Positions 8,593 to 16,329 of a stretch of 64,000 nt of DNA are shown piece by piece. Source of the stretch: Dietzia natronolimnaea (GTDB lineage Bacteria > Actinomycetota > Actinomycetes > Mycobacteriales > Mycobacteriaceae); NCBI RefSeq assembly GCF_039525805.1, contig NZ_BAAAHZ010000007.1. One strand, given 5' to 3'. The position numbers and the translations under genes were made by a program. The notes under the pieces are model-generated. The model ran no database searches and had not been told where the DNA came from. It saw nothing but the letters and a program-made list of their open reading frames with translations. Numbering within the stretch: position 1 is the stretch's first letter; every line of letters begins with the position of its first letter.

Positions 8593-9435
8593 ATGACGAG
8601 AATCGCAGTGGTCGGTGGCGGACGCATCGGCGAGGCCCTCATCGCAGGACTCCGGAAGTCGGGGACGGAGCCCTCGGACATCGTGGTGATCGAGGCCGTG
8701 GAGTCCCGCGCCGCCGAACTGGCCAAGAAGTACTGCATCCTCTCCACCAGCCTTGACATCGGCTGCGAGGGGGCGGATGTGATCGTGGTGGCCGTCAAAC
8801 CCGGCGACGTCCCCGCTGTGGTCGACCGGATCGGCGACGCGATCTCCGACAGCGTCCACGAGTCGATCGTGGTGTCGCTGGCGGCCGGCGTGCCCACGGC
8901 GGTGCTGGAGAACAAGCTCAGCGCGGGATCCCCCGTCGTGCGGGTGATGCCCAACACGGCGATGCTCGTGGGGCAGGGCGTCTCGGCGGCGTGCAAGGGT
9001 CGCTATGCGCGCGACGAGCACCTCGAGCAGGTGGTCCGGATCATGGAGAGCGTCGGCGCCGTCGTCGTCGTCGAGGAGTCCAAGATGGACGCCGTGACGG
9101 CCGTGTCCGGCTCGGGCCCCGCCTACTTCTTCCTCCTGGCCGAGGCCATGGTGGACTCGGCGGTCGAACAGGGCCTGCCCCGTGACGTCGCGCTGCGGCT
9201 CGCGGCCGGAACCGCGATGGGTGCCGGCGCCATGCTCACCGCCGGCGGTGACGGTCCCGCCGACCTGCGCGCGGCGGTCTGCTCCCCGGGTGGCACCACG
9301 GCGGCGGCGATCCGGCGACTCGAGGCCGGGGGCTTCCGGTCCGCGGTGGCGGACGCCGTGGAGGCGTCGGCCACCAGGTCGAGGGACCTGGCCCGTGCGG
9401 CGCAGAAGGCCGAGGACGACGAGCGGGACGACTGA
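8593..9435 (+). CDS. proC: Pyrroline-5-carboxylate reductase
   Basis: 280 residues. It reduces 1-pyrroline-5-carboxylate to L-proline with NAD(P)H, the last step of proline synthesis. Rossmann motif IAVVGGGRIGEALIAGL is at residues 4-20. The C-terminal dimer/active-site domain has SGSGPAYFFLLAEAMVDSAV near 177 and the P5CR signature CSPGGTTAAAIRRLEAGG near 235. ATG 8593 is chosen because it gives the family N-terminus and lies seven nt after CACTGT. The alternative 8572 start would precede the promoter. A strong terminator follows at 9477-9516. Confidence 0.96.
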   Translation: MTRIAVVGGGRIGEALIAGLRKSGTEPSDIVVIEAVESRAAELAKKYCILSTSLDIGCEGADVIVVAVKPGDVPAVVDRIGDAISDSVHESIVVSLAAGVPTAVLENKLSAGSPVVRVMPNTAMLVGQGVSAACKGRYARDEHLEQVVRIMESVGAVVVVEESKMDAVTAVSGSGPAYFFLLAEAMVDSAVEQGLPRDVALRLAAGTAMGAGAMLTAGGDGPADLRAAVCSPGGTTAAAIRRLEAGGFRSAVADAVEASATRSRDLARAAQKAEDDERDD

Positions 9436-9476
9436 CCCGCCTCCGGGCCTCGCCCGCTGCGCTCCACGCGCCCTAC

Positions 9477-9516
9477 ACGTCCCGCCAGGTGAGAGAACGG
9501 CCACCTGGCGGGACGT
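9477..9516 (+). terminator. Perfect 15-bp hairpin terminator after proC
   Basis: ACGTCCCGCCAGGTG (9477-9491) pairs with CACCTGGCGGGACGT (9502-9516) across a ten-base loop. The intergenic stretch 9436-9701 otherwise holds only the promoter of the next gene (TAGGCT, 9621-9626). Confidence 0.85.
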
Positions 9517-9701
9517 CGCATTTAGCACAAGCCCTGTTCAGGGTGGGTCAGGCCGCGGTCGGGCGGCGTGTCGTCAAAGTTATTTGCCCACTCCCGTCGC
9601 ATTGATCACACCCTTCACGCTAGGCTCATGCCCAGCACGTGCGTGTCCGTACCGCAGGAGGGGAAGCCTGCGGCACGACGCGTGCCACGAAGGGTTGTGA
9701 G

Positions 9702-9923
9702 ATGGCGACTACCGACAAGACCGAAGGCGGCGCACAGGCGGCGGGGGGTTCCCAGTTCCTGACCGTTGCCGAGGTCGCAGCGCTCATGCGCGTGTCCAAG
9801 ATGACGGTCTACCGGCTCGTTCACTCGGGCGAGCTGCCCGCGGTGCGGGTGGGGCGGTCGTTCCGCGTGCATTCCAAGGCGGTCCACGAGTACCTGGACA
9901 CCTCGTACTTCTCCGCCGGCTGA
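9702..9923 (+). CDS. Excisionase-type helix-turn-helix DNA-binding protein (Rv0500A-type)
   Basis: 73 residues. After a disordered N-terminus it holds one MerR/excisionase-like winged helix: FLTVAEVAALMRVSKMTVYRL (about 20-40), then HSGELPAVRVGRSFRVHSKAVHEYL. The fold resembles Xis proteins, but no integrase or att site is nearby. The conserved place between proC and bS22 matches mycobacterial Rv0500A, so it is a core regulator rather than a phage remnant. ATG 9702 is preceded by AAGGGTTGTGAG. A -10-like TAGGCT at 9621 implies a leader of about 70 nt. Its target is unknown. Confidence 0.88.
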   Translation: MATTDKTEGGAQAAGGSQFLTVAEVAALMRVSKMTVYRLVHSGELPAVRVGRSFRVHSKAVHEYLDTSYFSAG

Positions 9924-9975
9924 CCCGCTCGTGGTCGGCCCCCGGGCCCGTTTTCGTCGCGGCCCCACCTGCGGG

Positions 9976-10083
9976 TAGTCTGGACGGGTTCCGTACCGGC
10001 TTCCGAGCCCGCTTAGATGCCGGAACGCAGTAAGCCCGCTGTAAGGCCCCAGACCAGTAGTCGACAGGTAGGTGACCCCCGAT
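9976..10083 (+). promoter_or_regulatory. Promoter and ~96-nt leader of the bS22 gene
   Basis: TAGTCT at 9976-9981 is a good -10, placing the start of RNA near 9988 and leaving about 96 nt before ATG 10084. The leader has no convincing ORF. Such a leader contrasts with the leaderless genes around it and could carry autoregulation of a ribosomal protein (inference). Confidence 0.45.
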
Positions 10084-10185
10084 ATGGGTTCTGTGATCAA
10101 GAAGCGCCGCAAGCGTATGTCCAAGAAGAAGCACCGCAAGATGCTCCGCCGGACGCGCGTGCAGCGTCGCAAGCTCGGTAAGTGA
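10084..10185 (+). CDS. Small ribosomal subunit protein bS22 (AURKAIP1/COX24-type)
   Basis: Only 33 residues, beginning MGSVIKKRRKRMSKKKHRK and ending RVQRRKLGK; about half are Lys or Arg. This is nearly identical to the tiny basic protein of mycobacteria (Rv0500B) that was found in the M. smegmatis 30S decoding region and named bS22. It is related to the AURKAIP1/COX24 C-terminal domain of mitochondrial ribosomal proteins. It is shorter than common gene-calling cut-offs and easily missed. Two hairpins follow directly, the first overlapping the last codon. Confidence 0.95.
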   Translation: MGSVIKKRRKRMSKKKHRKMLRRTRVQRRKLGK

Positions 10186-10218
10186 GTCCGGCGGCGCCTC
10201 GATAGCGCCCGGACTCAC
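10182..10218 (+). terminator. Hairpin overlapping the bS22 stop codon
   Basis: GTGAGTCCGG (10182-10191) pairs exactly with CCGGACTCAC (10209-10218). An inner GCGC/GCGC pairing extends the stem. The stop codon TGA (10183-10185) lies inside the left arm. Confidence 0.75.
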
Positions 10219-10229
10219 GCCCGTAGCAG

Positions 10230-10260
10230 ATGCCCGTCACCCGCAAGTGGTGGCGGGCAT
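10230..10260 (+). terminator. Second hairpin after bS22
   Basis: ATGCCCGTCACC (10230-10241) pairs with GGTGGCGGGCAT (10249-10260), with a single G-U pair and a seven-base loop. It forms a tandem pair with the hairpin at 10182 and insulates the epimerase gene. Confidence 0.7.
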
Positions 10261-10348
10261 CGGTGTGTCCCGGGGTGTGTGTAGCAGCACGTCCGGGGTA
10301 CGCGGACCGGGCGACGGACCGGGGGGGTCCACGGCTACAGTGGTCTGG

Positions 10349-11545
10349 GTGAACCCCGAAGCACCAACCCGTCGGCCCGCCCGGGCTGTCGCCGTCGTGG
10401 GCGGGAGCCGATACCTCGGCGCCCACCTCGTGGGGATGCTGCTCCGGTCCGAATCCGTCGAGCGCGTCCTGGCCATCGACTCCGTCAAACCGTCGCCGCA
10501 GCACCGCCGTCGGATGAGGGACGCCGAGTTCGTCCGCCTCGACCCGCAGTCGCCGCGCCTCCAGGGCATCCTGCGCGATGCCGGCATCGACACCGTGGTC
10601 CACGCCGGACTGCACCACACCGATTTCGCCCCGGGCGGCCGTGCGGCCGTCAAGGAGGCCAACATCATGGGCTCGATGCACGTGATCGCGGCCTGTGGGC
10701 GGGCCGCGACCGTCAAGCGGTTCGTGTTGATCTCCTCGACCACCGTCTACGGCTCCTCGGGCGTGGACCCGGCCATGTTCACCGAGGACATGGCGGCCCG
10801 CCGCCAACCGAGCGGCGGCATCCCCCTGGACCACCTGTCGGTCGAGGGCTACGTGCGCGGGATGTCCCGCAAACGGCCGGACATCGAGGTGACGATCCTG
10901 CGGATCCCCGCGATCCTCGGACTGCCCGAACCCACGGTGTTCGGGGAGCTGCTGGCGCCGTCGATCTCCCCGGTGCTGGCGGGCTACGACCCCCGCATCC
11001 AGTTGCTGCACCCCCAGGACGCGCTCGACGCCCTCCTGCACGCCACGATGGGCGCCGCGCCGGGGACGTTCAACATCGCCGGCGAGGGGATCCTCACGCT
11101 CACCCAGGCCATCCGGCGGGCCGGGCACGTCCCGCTGCCGGTGCCGCCGCAGACGTTCAAGCTGGCCGTGCGGCTGCTGTCCAGTCAGGGCCTGCGCGAC
11201 GTCGGGGCCTCGCAGCTTCGGTACCTGCGCTTCGGGCGCGCTGTGGACACCACGCGCATGCGCGAGGAGTTCGGCTTCACGCCCCGGTACTCCACCGAGG
11301 AGGCACTGCACGCCTACCTGGTCGACTCCGGCACCGAACCGCTCATCACCCGCGCCACGCTCGAGCGCAAGACCGCCAAGATCGCCGCCATGCTCCCCGC
11401 GCCGGTGGCCGACCGGCTGCGCGCGGGAGTGGACACCACGCTGTGCGAACTCGAGGCGATCGGCGCGCTGCCCGATCCGAACGAGCCCGATCCGAACGAG
11501 CCCGATCCGAACGAGCCCGATCCGAGCAAGGAGGAGGCGCTGTGA
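10349..11545 (+). CDS. NAD-dependent epimerase/dehydratase-family protein (GalE2/Rv0501-type)
   Basis: 398 residues. An extended-SDR Rossmann domain starts with AVAVVGGSRYLGAHLVGMLL (about 14-33), then NIMGSMHVIAAC and VLISSTTVYGSSG. The catalytic position reads GYVRGMSRK: the Tyr is present, but the Lys four residues later is Met, so ordinary YxxxK chemistry is doubtful. The tail from about 355 ends in four PDPNE-like repeats. GTG 10349 is seven nt after TACAGT (10336-10341) and is probably leaderless. The stop overlaps the acyltransferase start by 4 bp. The homologue is annotated galE2 in M. tuberculosis, but UDP-glucose epimerase activity is not shown by this sequence; a role with the adjacent lipid acyltransferase is inference. 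Confidence 0.85.
   Translation: MNPEAPTRRPARAVAVVGGSRYLGAHLVGMLLRSESVERVLAIDSVKPSPQHRRRMRDAEFVRLDPQSPRLQGILRDAGIDTVVHAGLHHTDFAPGGRAAVKEANIMGSMHVIAACGRAATVKRFVLISSTTVYGSSGVDPAMFTEDMAARRQPSGGIPLDHLSVEGYVRGMSRKRPDIEVTILRIPAILGLPEPTVFGELLAPSISPVLAGYDPRIQLLHPQDALDALLHATMGAAPGTFNIAGEGILTLTQAIRRAGHVPLPVPPQTFKLAVRLLSSQGLRDVGASQLRYLRFGRAVDTTRMREEFGFTPRYSTEEALHAYLVDSGTEPLITRATLERKTAKIAAMLPAPVADRLRAGVDTTLCELEAIGALPDPNEPDPNEPDPNEPDPSKEEAL
11471..11530 (+). repeat. 15-bp coding tandem repeat (PDPNE)
   Basis: CCCGATCCGAACGAG occurs three times in perfect tandem (11471-11515), followed by one diverged unit (11516-11530). It encodes Pro-Asp-Pro-Asn-Glu at the C-terminus of the epimerase. It is a likely slippage site that would vary in copy number in multiples of five residues. 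Confidence 0.9.
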
Positions 11546-12675
11546 GGGGCCCCGAATTCGACCTGAGCCAGCCACTCGGTGGGCCTCGCTGGGGGGAGGG
11601 CCGCCGCGACTCGCGGAGCGACCGCATCGTGGGCGAGGGCTTCCTCGGCGCCACCAGCCACAGCGACGCCGCCGCCACCGAGATCGGACGGATCGTCGAC
11701 CGGTTCCTCACCTCGGTGCGTGACGCTCTCGGCCAGGTGATGGAGGCGCTGCCCGTCGACGCCGAGATGCTGGGTCCCGTCCGTGAGGTCGCGCGGGGTG
11801 TCGACGTGATGCTCGCGACCGGCGACGTCAGCGCGCTGTCGGGGCTCGTCGACGCCATCAACGGTGTCGGCGAGCTGATCGCCACGCGCGTCACCGGCGG
11901 CTACGAGGTCGACGAGTTCGGCTTCGACGAGCACTTCCACAGCACCGTGTGGCTGCCGATGTGGCGACCGCTGTTCGAGCACTGGTTCCGGGTCGAGGTG
12001 ATCGGCGCCGAGAACATCCCCGCCGAGGGCGCCGGGCTGATCGTCTCCAACCACGCCGGGGTCCTGCCGTTGGACGCGATGATGACCACGGTGGCCGTCC
12101 ACGACCACTCGGGCCGCGCCCTGCGGCTGCTGGCCGCCGACCTGGCGATGACGCTGCCGGTCTCCGCACCGCTGGCGCGACGGGCCGGGGCGACCCTGGC
12201 CTGCGCTGCCGACGCCGAACGACTGCTCGAGAGCGGACACGTGGTGGCGGTGTGGCCCGAGGGCTACAAGGGACTGGGCAAGCCGTTCTCGGACCGCTAC
12301 CGGCTGCAACGCTTCGGCCGCGGTGGGTTCGTGTCCACCGCGCTGGACGCCGGCGCGCCGATCATCCCGTGCTCGGTGGTGGGCTCGGAGGAGATCTACC
12401 CCAAGATCGGCGAGTTCTCCCCGCTGGCGCGGCTGCTGGGTGTCCCGTACCTGCCCATCACACCGACGTTCCCCCTGCTCGGCGGCCTGGGCGGCATCCC
12501 GCTGCCCACCAAGTGGACCATCGAGTTCGGCGAGCCCATCGAGACCTCGCACCTCGGCCCGGACGCCGGCGACGACCCGATGATCGTCTTCGAGATCACC
12601 GACCAGGTCCGCGAGACCATCCAGAACACCCTGTTCCGGAACCTCGCGCGCCGCGGGAGCGTCTTCTTCGGCTGA
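11542..12675 (+). CDS. 1-acyl-glycerol-3-phosphate-type acyltransferase (Rv0502-type)
   Basis: 377 residues. The first 125 residues have no known domain. The LPLAT domain follows, with VSNHAGVLPLDAMM (catalytic-His block, with the family HX4D spacing altered to HX6D), then WPEGYKGLGKPFSDRYRLQ, GGFVSTALDAGAPIIPCSVVGSEE and a PTFPLLGG region near the substrate tunnel. It transfers an acyl group to a glycerol or other lipid hydroxyl at the membrane. GTG 11542 overlaps the epimerase stop (GTGA) and has AAGGAGGAGG just upstream. It is convergent with the HAD gene. The acceptor substrate is unknown. Confidence 0.88.
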   Translation: MRGPEFDLSQPLGGPRWGEGRRDSRSDRIVGEGFLGATSHSDAAATEIGRIVDRFLTSVRDALGQVMEALPVDAEMLGPVREVARGVDVMLATGDVSALSGLVDAINGVGELIATRVTGGYEVDEFGFDEHFHSTVWLPMWRPLFEHWFRVEVIGAENIPAEGAGLIVSNHAGVLPLDAMMTTVAVHDHSGRALRLLAADLAMTLPVSAPLARRAGATLACAADAERLLESGHVVAVWPEGYKGLGKPFSDRYRLQRFGRGGFVSTALDAGAPIIPCSVVGSEEIYPKIGEFSPLARLLGVPYLPITPTFPLLGGLGGIPLPTKWTIEFGEPIETSHLGPDAGDDPMIVFEITDQVRETIQNTLFRNLARRGSVFFG

Positions 12676-12711
12676 TCCGCCCGGCCGCTCGGGGCCCGGC
12701 CGCGAGCCGGC

Positions 12712-13770
12712 TCAGAACATCCGTCGGATCTGGCCGATCGTCCGCGCGCCGTACGAGGACTTCACGGCCGCCCGGGCTCCGGCGAGCCCGCCCACCGCGA
12801 GCACGCCCGGGACCGCCTTCTTGGCGGCCTTGCGCACCGTGCGGAAGTCCTTGATGTCCCAGCCGTTCTCCGAGGCGTACTTGCGCAGCCGCCCGTCCGG
12901 GTTGATCGCGACCGGGTTGCCGACCATCGTGAGCATCGGCATGTCGTTGAAGCTGTCGGAGTACGCGTAGCACTTGGACAGATCGAAACCCTCGGCCTCG
13001 GCGAGGTTGGAGATGGCGTGCGCCTTGCCGGGCCCGTGCAGGATGTCGCCCACCAGCCGGCCGGTGTACACCCCGTCCTCCTCCTCGGCCACGGTGCCGA
13101 GCGCACCCGAGAGCCCGAGCCGCGAGGCGATCACCCGCGCGAGCATGACCGGCGTGGCGGTGACCAGCCACACCTGCTGGCCGGCGTCGAGGTGCATCTG
13201 CACCAGCGAGCGCGTGCCCGGCCAGACGCGGTCGAGCATCGAGGTGTCCACGACCTCCTCGCTCAACGCGGTCAGCTCGGCGACGGTGTGGCCCTTGACG
13301 AAGCTCAGCGCCTTGTCTCGGCCCGCGGCCACGTCGTCGGCGTTCTCCTTGCCGGAGACCCGGAACTTGACCTGCGACCACGCCATCGACGCCACGTCCT
13401 GCGCCGTGAAGAACTTGTGCTTGGCCAGCCCGCGCGCCAGCAGGATGATCGAGGCGCCCTGGATCAGGGTGTTGTCGACGTCGAAGAACGCCGCGGCCTG
13501 CGGGTCGGGGACGAACCGCGTGTCGGCGTGGTCGTCGTGGTCCTCGGTGCCCGTGGCGTCGGCCAGCGGGGGACCGGGCTCGGCGCCGGGCTCGAGCTTG
13601 ACCGCGTTCCTGGCCGAGGCCTCGCCGGCGACGCGTTGGTCGCGGGCGTTGCGCCGGCGCCAGACCAGCCGCCCGATCGCACTGGTGACGTCCGCGCGTC
13701 CGGGCAGCCGGAGACCGTTGCCCCCGGTGTCGGAATCGGACTCGTCGGTGGCGTCGGTGTGGTCGTTCAC
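12712..13770 (-). CDS. HAD-superfamily phosphatase, SerB-like (HAD-IB)
   Basis: 352 residues. The catalytic DxDxT motif is FFDVDNTLIQGAS near residue 91; motif II is the T in WLVTATPVM; motif III Lys lies in DLSKCYAYSDSFNDMPML, with the metal-binding Asp residues. This is the SerB/HAD-IB layout, but residues 1-75 are an added basic/disordered region and a hydrophobic C-terminus follows. The M. tuberculosis counterpart is annotated SerB1; phosphoserine is only one possible substrate and a lipid phosphate is equally plausible next to an acyltransferase. GTG 13768-13770 has AGGAGG (13784-13779) eight nt upstream. Confidence 0.88.
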   Translation of the reverse strand: MNDHTDATDESDSDTGGNGLRLPGRADVTSAIGRLVWRRRNARDQRVAGEASARNAVKLEPGAEPGPPLADATGTEDHDDHADTRFVPDPQAAAFFDVDNTLIQGASIILLARGLAKHKFFTAQDVASMAWSQVKFRVSGKENADDVAAGRDKALSFVKGHTVAELTALSEEVVDTSMLDRVWPGTRSLVQMHLDAGQQVWLVTATPVMLARVIASRLGLSGALGTVAEEEDGVYTGRLVGDILHGPGKAHAISNLAEAEGFDLSKCYAYSDSFNDMPMLTMVGNPVAINPDGRLRKYASENGWDIKDFRTVRKAAKKAVPGVLAVGGLAGARAAVKSSYGARTIGQIRRMF

Positions 13771-13841
13771 CGGGTGGACCTCCTAGTGGGGGTGGGACCC
13801 CATCCTAGGGGAGCCCGGAGGGGGTGGGGCACTATCAGGGC

Positions 13842-14111
13842 ATGGTGCACACGGTGACCCTGCTTACCCGCGAGGGCTGTGGAAGCTGCGTCCGGGTCCA
13901 CGGTCAGTTGGTCCCTCTGTGCGCGATGGCGCACGCGCGGCTCGAGGTGGTGGACGTGGACCGTGCGGCCGATCCCGAACTCGCGGTGGAGTACGGCGAC
14001 CGCCTGCCGGTGGTCCTGGTGGACGGCGCGGAGCACTCGTGTTGGGAGATCGACGACGACGAGCTGGCCGCGGACCTCGCGGCCGCCGAGCCGTTCCGTG
14101 GCTGGGAGTGA
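13842..14111 (+). CDS. Glutaredoxin-like thiol protein (Rv0508-type, DUF836)
   Basis: 89 residues with a thioredoxin fold: beta strand VTLLTREGCGSC with a CxxC pair at 13-16, an alpha helix, EVVDVDRAADPEL, then DRLPVVLVDG with the cis-Pro. Small single-domain redoxins of this type sit before hemA in mycobacteria. ATG 13842 is six nt after CACTAT (13830-13835), so a leaderless start is likely. It opposes the HAD gene in a divergent pair. Redox partner unknown. Confidence 0.88.
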   Translation: MVHTVTLLTREGCGSCVRVHGQLVPLCAMAHARLEVVDVDRAADPELAVEYGDRLPVVLVDGAEHSCWEIDDDELAADLAAAEPFRGWE

Positions 14112-14182
14112 CCCCGCCGTCCGCCGCGTGGCGGTGGTGAGCCGGTGTCCCGCGGTGGGCGGCCACCTCCCGGTGGCGCGCG

Positions 14183-14569
14183 CTACTCCTCGGCGAGCAG
14201 GACCTGCAGGATCGTCGCGTGCCGGAGCAGGAAGGTGCGTTCGTCGAGCTTCTTGCGCCGCAGCCACCCGGTGACCTCGCTGTTGTGTTTGCTCGCGTTG
14301 CAGGAGGCGCAGGCGGGTACCACGTTCTCCAGTGTGTAGCGCCCGCCACGCGAGACGGGCATGACGCAGTCGCGCTGCAGTGCGGGGCCCTCCGCCCGGC
14401 AGTAGGCGCACCCGCCCCAGGCGCGGAGGAGGTCGGCCCACTGTGGGGCGGTGAGGTCGTTGTCGACTCTCGACAGGCGCCGCTTCCGCCTCTTCGCGTA
14501 CCGCGCCCGTGTCGCCGCGGACACGGTGGTGGAGGACCTGGTGGTGGCGGACCTGCGGCGTGGTGGCAC
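14183..14569 (-). CDS. HNH endonuclease
   Basis: 128 residues. A basic N-terminus (RARYAKRRKRRLSR) is followed by an HNH domain: a CAYC zinc knuckle near 60, the DCVMPVSRGG segment, then ENVVPACASCNASKHN with the second CxxC. These are the ββα-metal and zinc-ribbon elements of McrA-type HNH enzymes. The canonical first His of the motif is Asp-Cys-Val here, so activity is uncertain. The start is not certain; GTG at 14567-14569 is used. It stands alone between the redoxin and hemA, with no prophage genes nearby, so it may be a solitary homing or housekeeping nuclease. Confidence 0.8.
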   Translation of the reverse strand: MPPRRRSATTRSSTTVSAATRARYAKRRKRRLSRVDNDLTAPQWADLLRAWGGCAYCRAEGPALQRDCVMPVSRGGRYTLENVVPACASCNASKHNSEVTGWLRRKKLDERTFLLRHATILQVLLAEE

Positions 14570-14712
14570 GGCGCAACCGTACGTCGCTCACGCGCGCCCG
14601 GTGGTGCGCTGTCCGCGCGCGCCGCGACCCCGGCCCGGGCCGCCGAGGGTCGGCGCTGCTCATGGCGGCCGCACGGCGTCCCCCGGGCATAGCATCCGCC
14701 CCGGCGACGGTT

Positions 14713-14970
14713 TTGTCCCGGGGTGCCAAGCGGGTTACGGTGGAGTTCGTTGCGGGTCGATCGCAGGCTCAGGCCACGGCCGTCCCGGCAGGGGAATCCA
14801 CTGGGATTCGCCCTGTACGCAGCCGTGCACACCGACAGGAGACGACCGACTGTGGACCACCGTTCCGCGTGTGCGTCGAGTGTCGTCCCGTCGTTCCCGG
14901 TGTCCCGAGTTGACGCATCGGTGCCCATTCTGGCATGGGCCCCATCGGCACTCGCGTCCGGGGGTCGGCC
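14713..14970 (+). promoter_or_regulatory. Promoter and ~220-nt leader of hemA
   Basis: TTGTCC (14713-14718), a 17-bp spacer and TACGGT (14736-14741) form the best classical promoter in the window, giving an RNA start near 14748. The leader to GTG 14971 is about 220 nt and includes a hairpin GAATCC-ACTG-GGATTC. The whole gene-free stretch 14570-14970 shows no supported small ORF. Confidence 0.5.
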
Positions 14971-16329
14971 GTGAGCATCCTCCTGGTGGGTCTGTCCCAT
15001 CACAGCGCCCCGGTCGCCCTGTTGGAGTCGGTGGCCGTCGCGGAGGCCGATCGGGACGCCCTCACCGAGAACCTGATCAGCGGCAGCCACGTCGACGAGG
15101 CGATGATCGTCACCACCTGTAACCGCGTCGAGGTCTACGCGGCGGTGGAGGCGTTCCACCCGGCGCTCGACGACGTGGTGGGCCTCCTCTCGCGGCACTC
15201 CGGTCTCTCGGCCGACGAACTCAGCCGCCACCTCTACGTCCGCTATTCCGAGTCGGCCGCCGAGCACCTGTTCTCCGTGGCCTCGGGCCTGGACTCGATG
15301 GTCGTGGGCGAGCAGCAGATCATCGGACAGATCCGCACCGCCTACCAGTCCGCGTCCGACATCGGCGCGGCCGGCACCACCCTGCACCGACTCGCCCAGC
15401 AGGCGCTCCACGTGGGCAAACGCGTCCACACCGAGACCGGTATCGACTCGGCGGGGTCGTCGGTGGTGTCGGTGGCGCTCGACCGGGCCGCGGAGATCCT
15501 CGCCGAGGGGGCGGCCCCCGAGACAACCGGCTCCCCGTCGCGCCGTCTCGACGGACGCCGCGCGGTGGTGCTCGGGGCGGGCGCGATGGGCGGTCTGGCG
15601 GTCGCGCACCTGGGCCGGGCGGGGATCGCTCATATCGACGTCACCAACCGCACCCCGGAGCGCGCCGACCGCCTCTCCGAGATCGCCCGCGACGCCGGCA
15701 CCCCGGCCTCGGCGTTCCCCATGGAGGACCTGGCCGACGGGATCGCCGCCGCGGACATCCTCTTCACCTGTACCGGCGCGGTCGGCGCTGTCGTGACCCT
15801 GGGCGACGTGCACACGGCGATCGCCCGGCGCGGACCGGGCCGTCCGCTGGTGATCTGCGACCTGGGCATGCCTCGCGACGTCGACCCCTCGGTCTCTGGC
15901 CTGCCGGGCGTGACCGTGCTCGGCATCGAGGAGCTCAACGCCGACCCGGCCACCTCGGCCGCGGCCGCCGACGCCGACGCCGCCCGGACGATCGTCGACA
16001 CCGAGCTCGCCGCGTACACGCAGGCCGAGCGCATGGCCGGGGTCGGGCCACTGATCGGCCAGCTCCGCGGCCGCGGCGGCCAGGTGGTCGCCGCCGAGAT
16101 GCGGCGGCTGGACTCGCGACTGCCGGACCTGGACGACAGGGTCCGCGACGAGGTGGCCAACACCGTGCGACGGGTGGTGGACAAGCTGCTGCACCCGCCG
16201 ACGGTGAGGTTCAAGGAGCTCGCCGCGCAGCCGGACGGCGAGAACCTGGCGGCGGTCGTACGGACGCTGTTCGACCTGGACAGCGCGGATCGTCTGGACG
16301 CGACCAGTGTGGACGAGGAGGCGTCATGA
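14971..16329 (+). CDS. hemA: Glutamyl-tRNA reductase
   Basis: 452 residues. It reduces Glu-tRNA(Glu) to glutamate-1-semialdehyde with NADPH, the first committed step of C5-pathway tetrapyrrole synthesis. N-terminal GLSHHSAPVALLE and TTCNRVEVYA place the catalytic Cys50 exactly as in known enzymes; MVVGEQQIIGQIR is the signature. A Rossmann domain (VVLGAGAMGGLAVAHL) and a C-terminal dimerisation helix (VVDKLLHPPTVRFKEL) follow. GTG 14971 gives the family N-terminus; an upstream in-frame ATG at 14935 would add 12 unlikely residues. The stop overlaps hemC (ATGA). Confidence 0.96.
   Translation: MSILLVGLSHHSAPVALLESVAVAEADRDALTENLISGSHVDEAMIVTTCNRVEVYAAVEAFHPALDDVVGLLSRHSGLSADELSRHLYVRYSESAAEHLFSVASGLDSMVVGEQQIIGQIRTAYQSASDIGAAGTTLHRLAQQALHVGKRVHTETGIDSAGSSVVSVALDRAAEILAEGAAPETTGSPSRRLDGRRAVVLGAGAMGGLAVAHLGRAGIAHIDVTNRTPERADRLSEIARDAGTPASAFPMEDLADGIAAADILFTCTGAVGAVVTLGDVHTAIARRGPGRPLVICDLGMPRDVDPSVSGLPGVTVLGIEELNADPATSAAAADADAARTIVDTELAAYTQAERMAGVGPLIGQLRGRGGQVVAAEMRRLDSRLPDLDDRVRDEVANTVRRVVDKLLHPPTVRFKELAAQPDGENLAAVVRTLFDLDSADRLDATSVDEEAS

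Noticed and set aside
9702..9923. Excisionase-like HTH as evidence of a prophage or integrative element.
   Set aside because: The gene holds the same place in other Mycobacteriales, and no integrase, att site or phage genes are nearby.
14780..14860. Possible cobalamin riboswitch before hemA (GGGAATC, CTGTACGCAGCCGT and a CAGGAGAC block).
   Set aside because: The second GGTG/AATCC half is replaced by a simple hairpin, the CGCAACTGT-like block is weak, and there is no room for the usual stem before the CAGGAGAC block. Treated as chance similarity.
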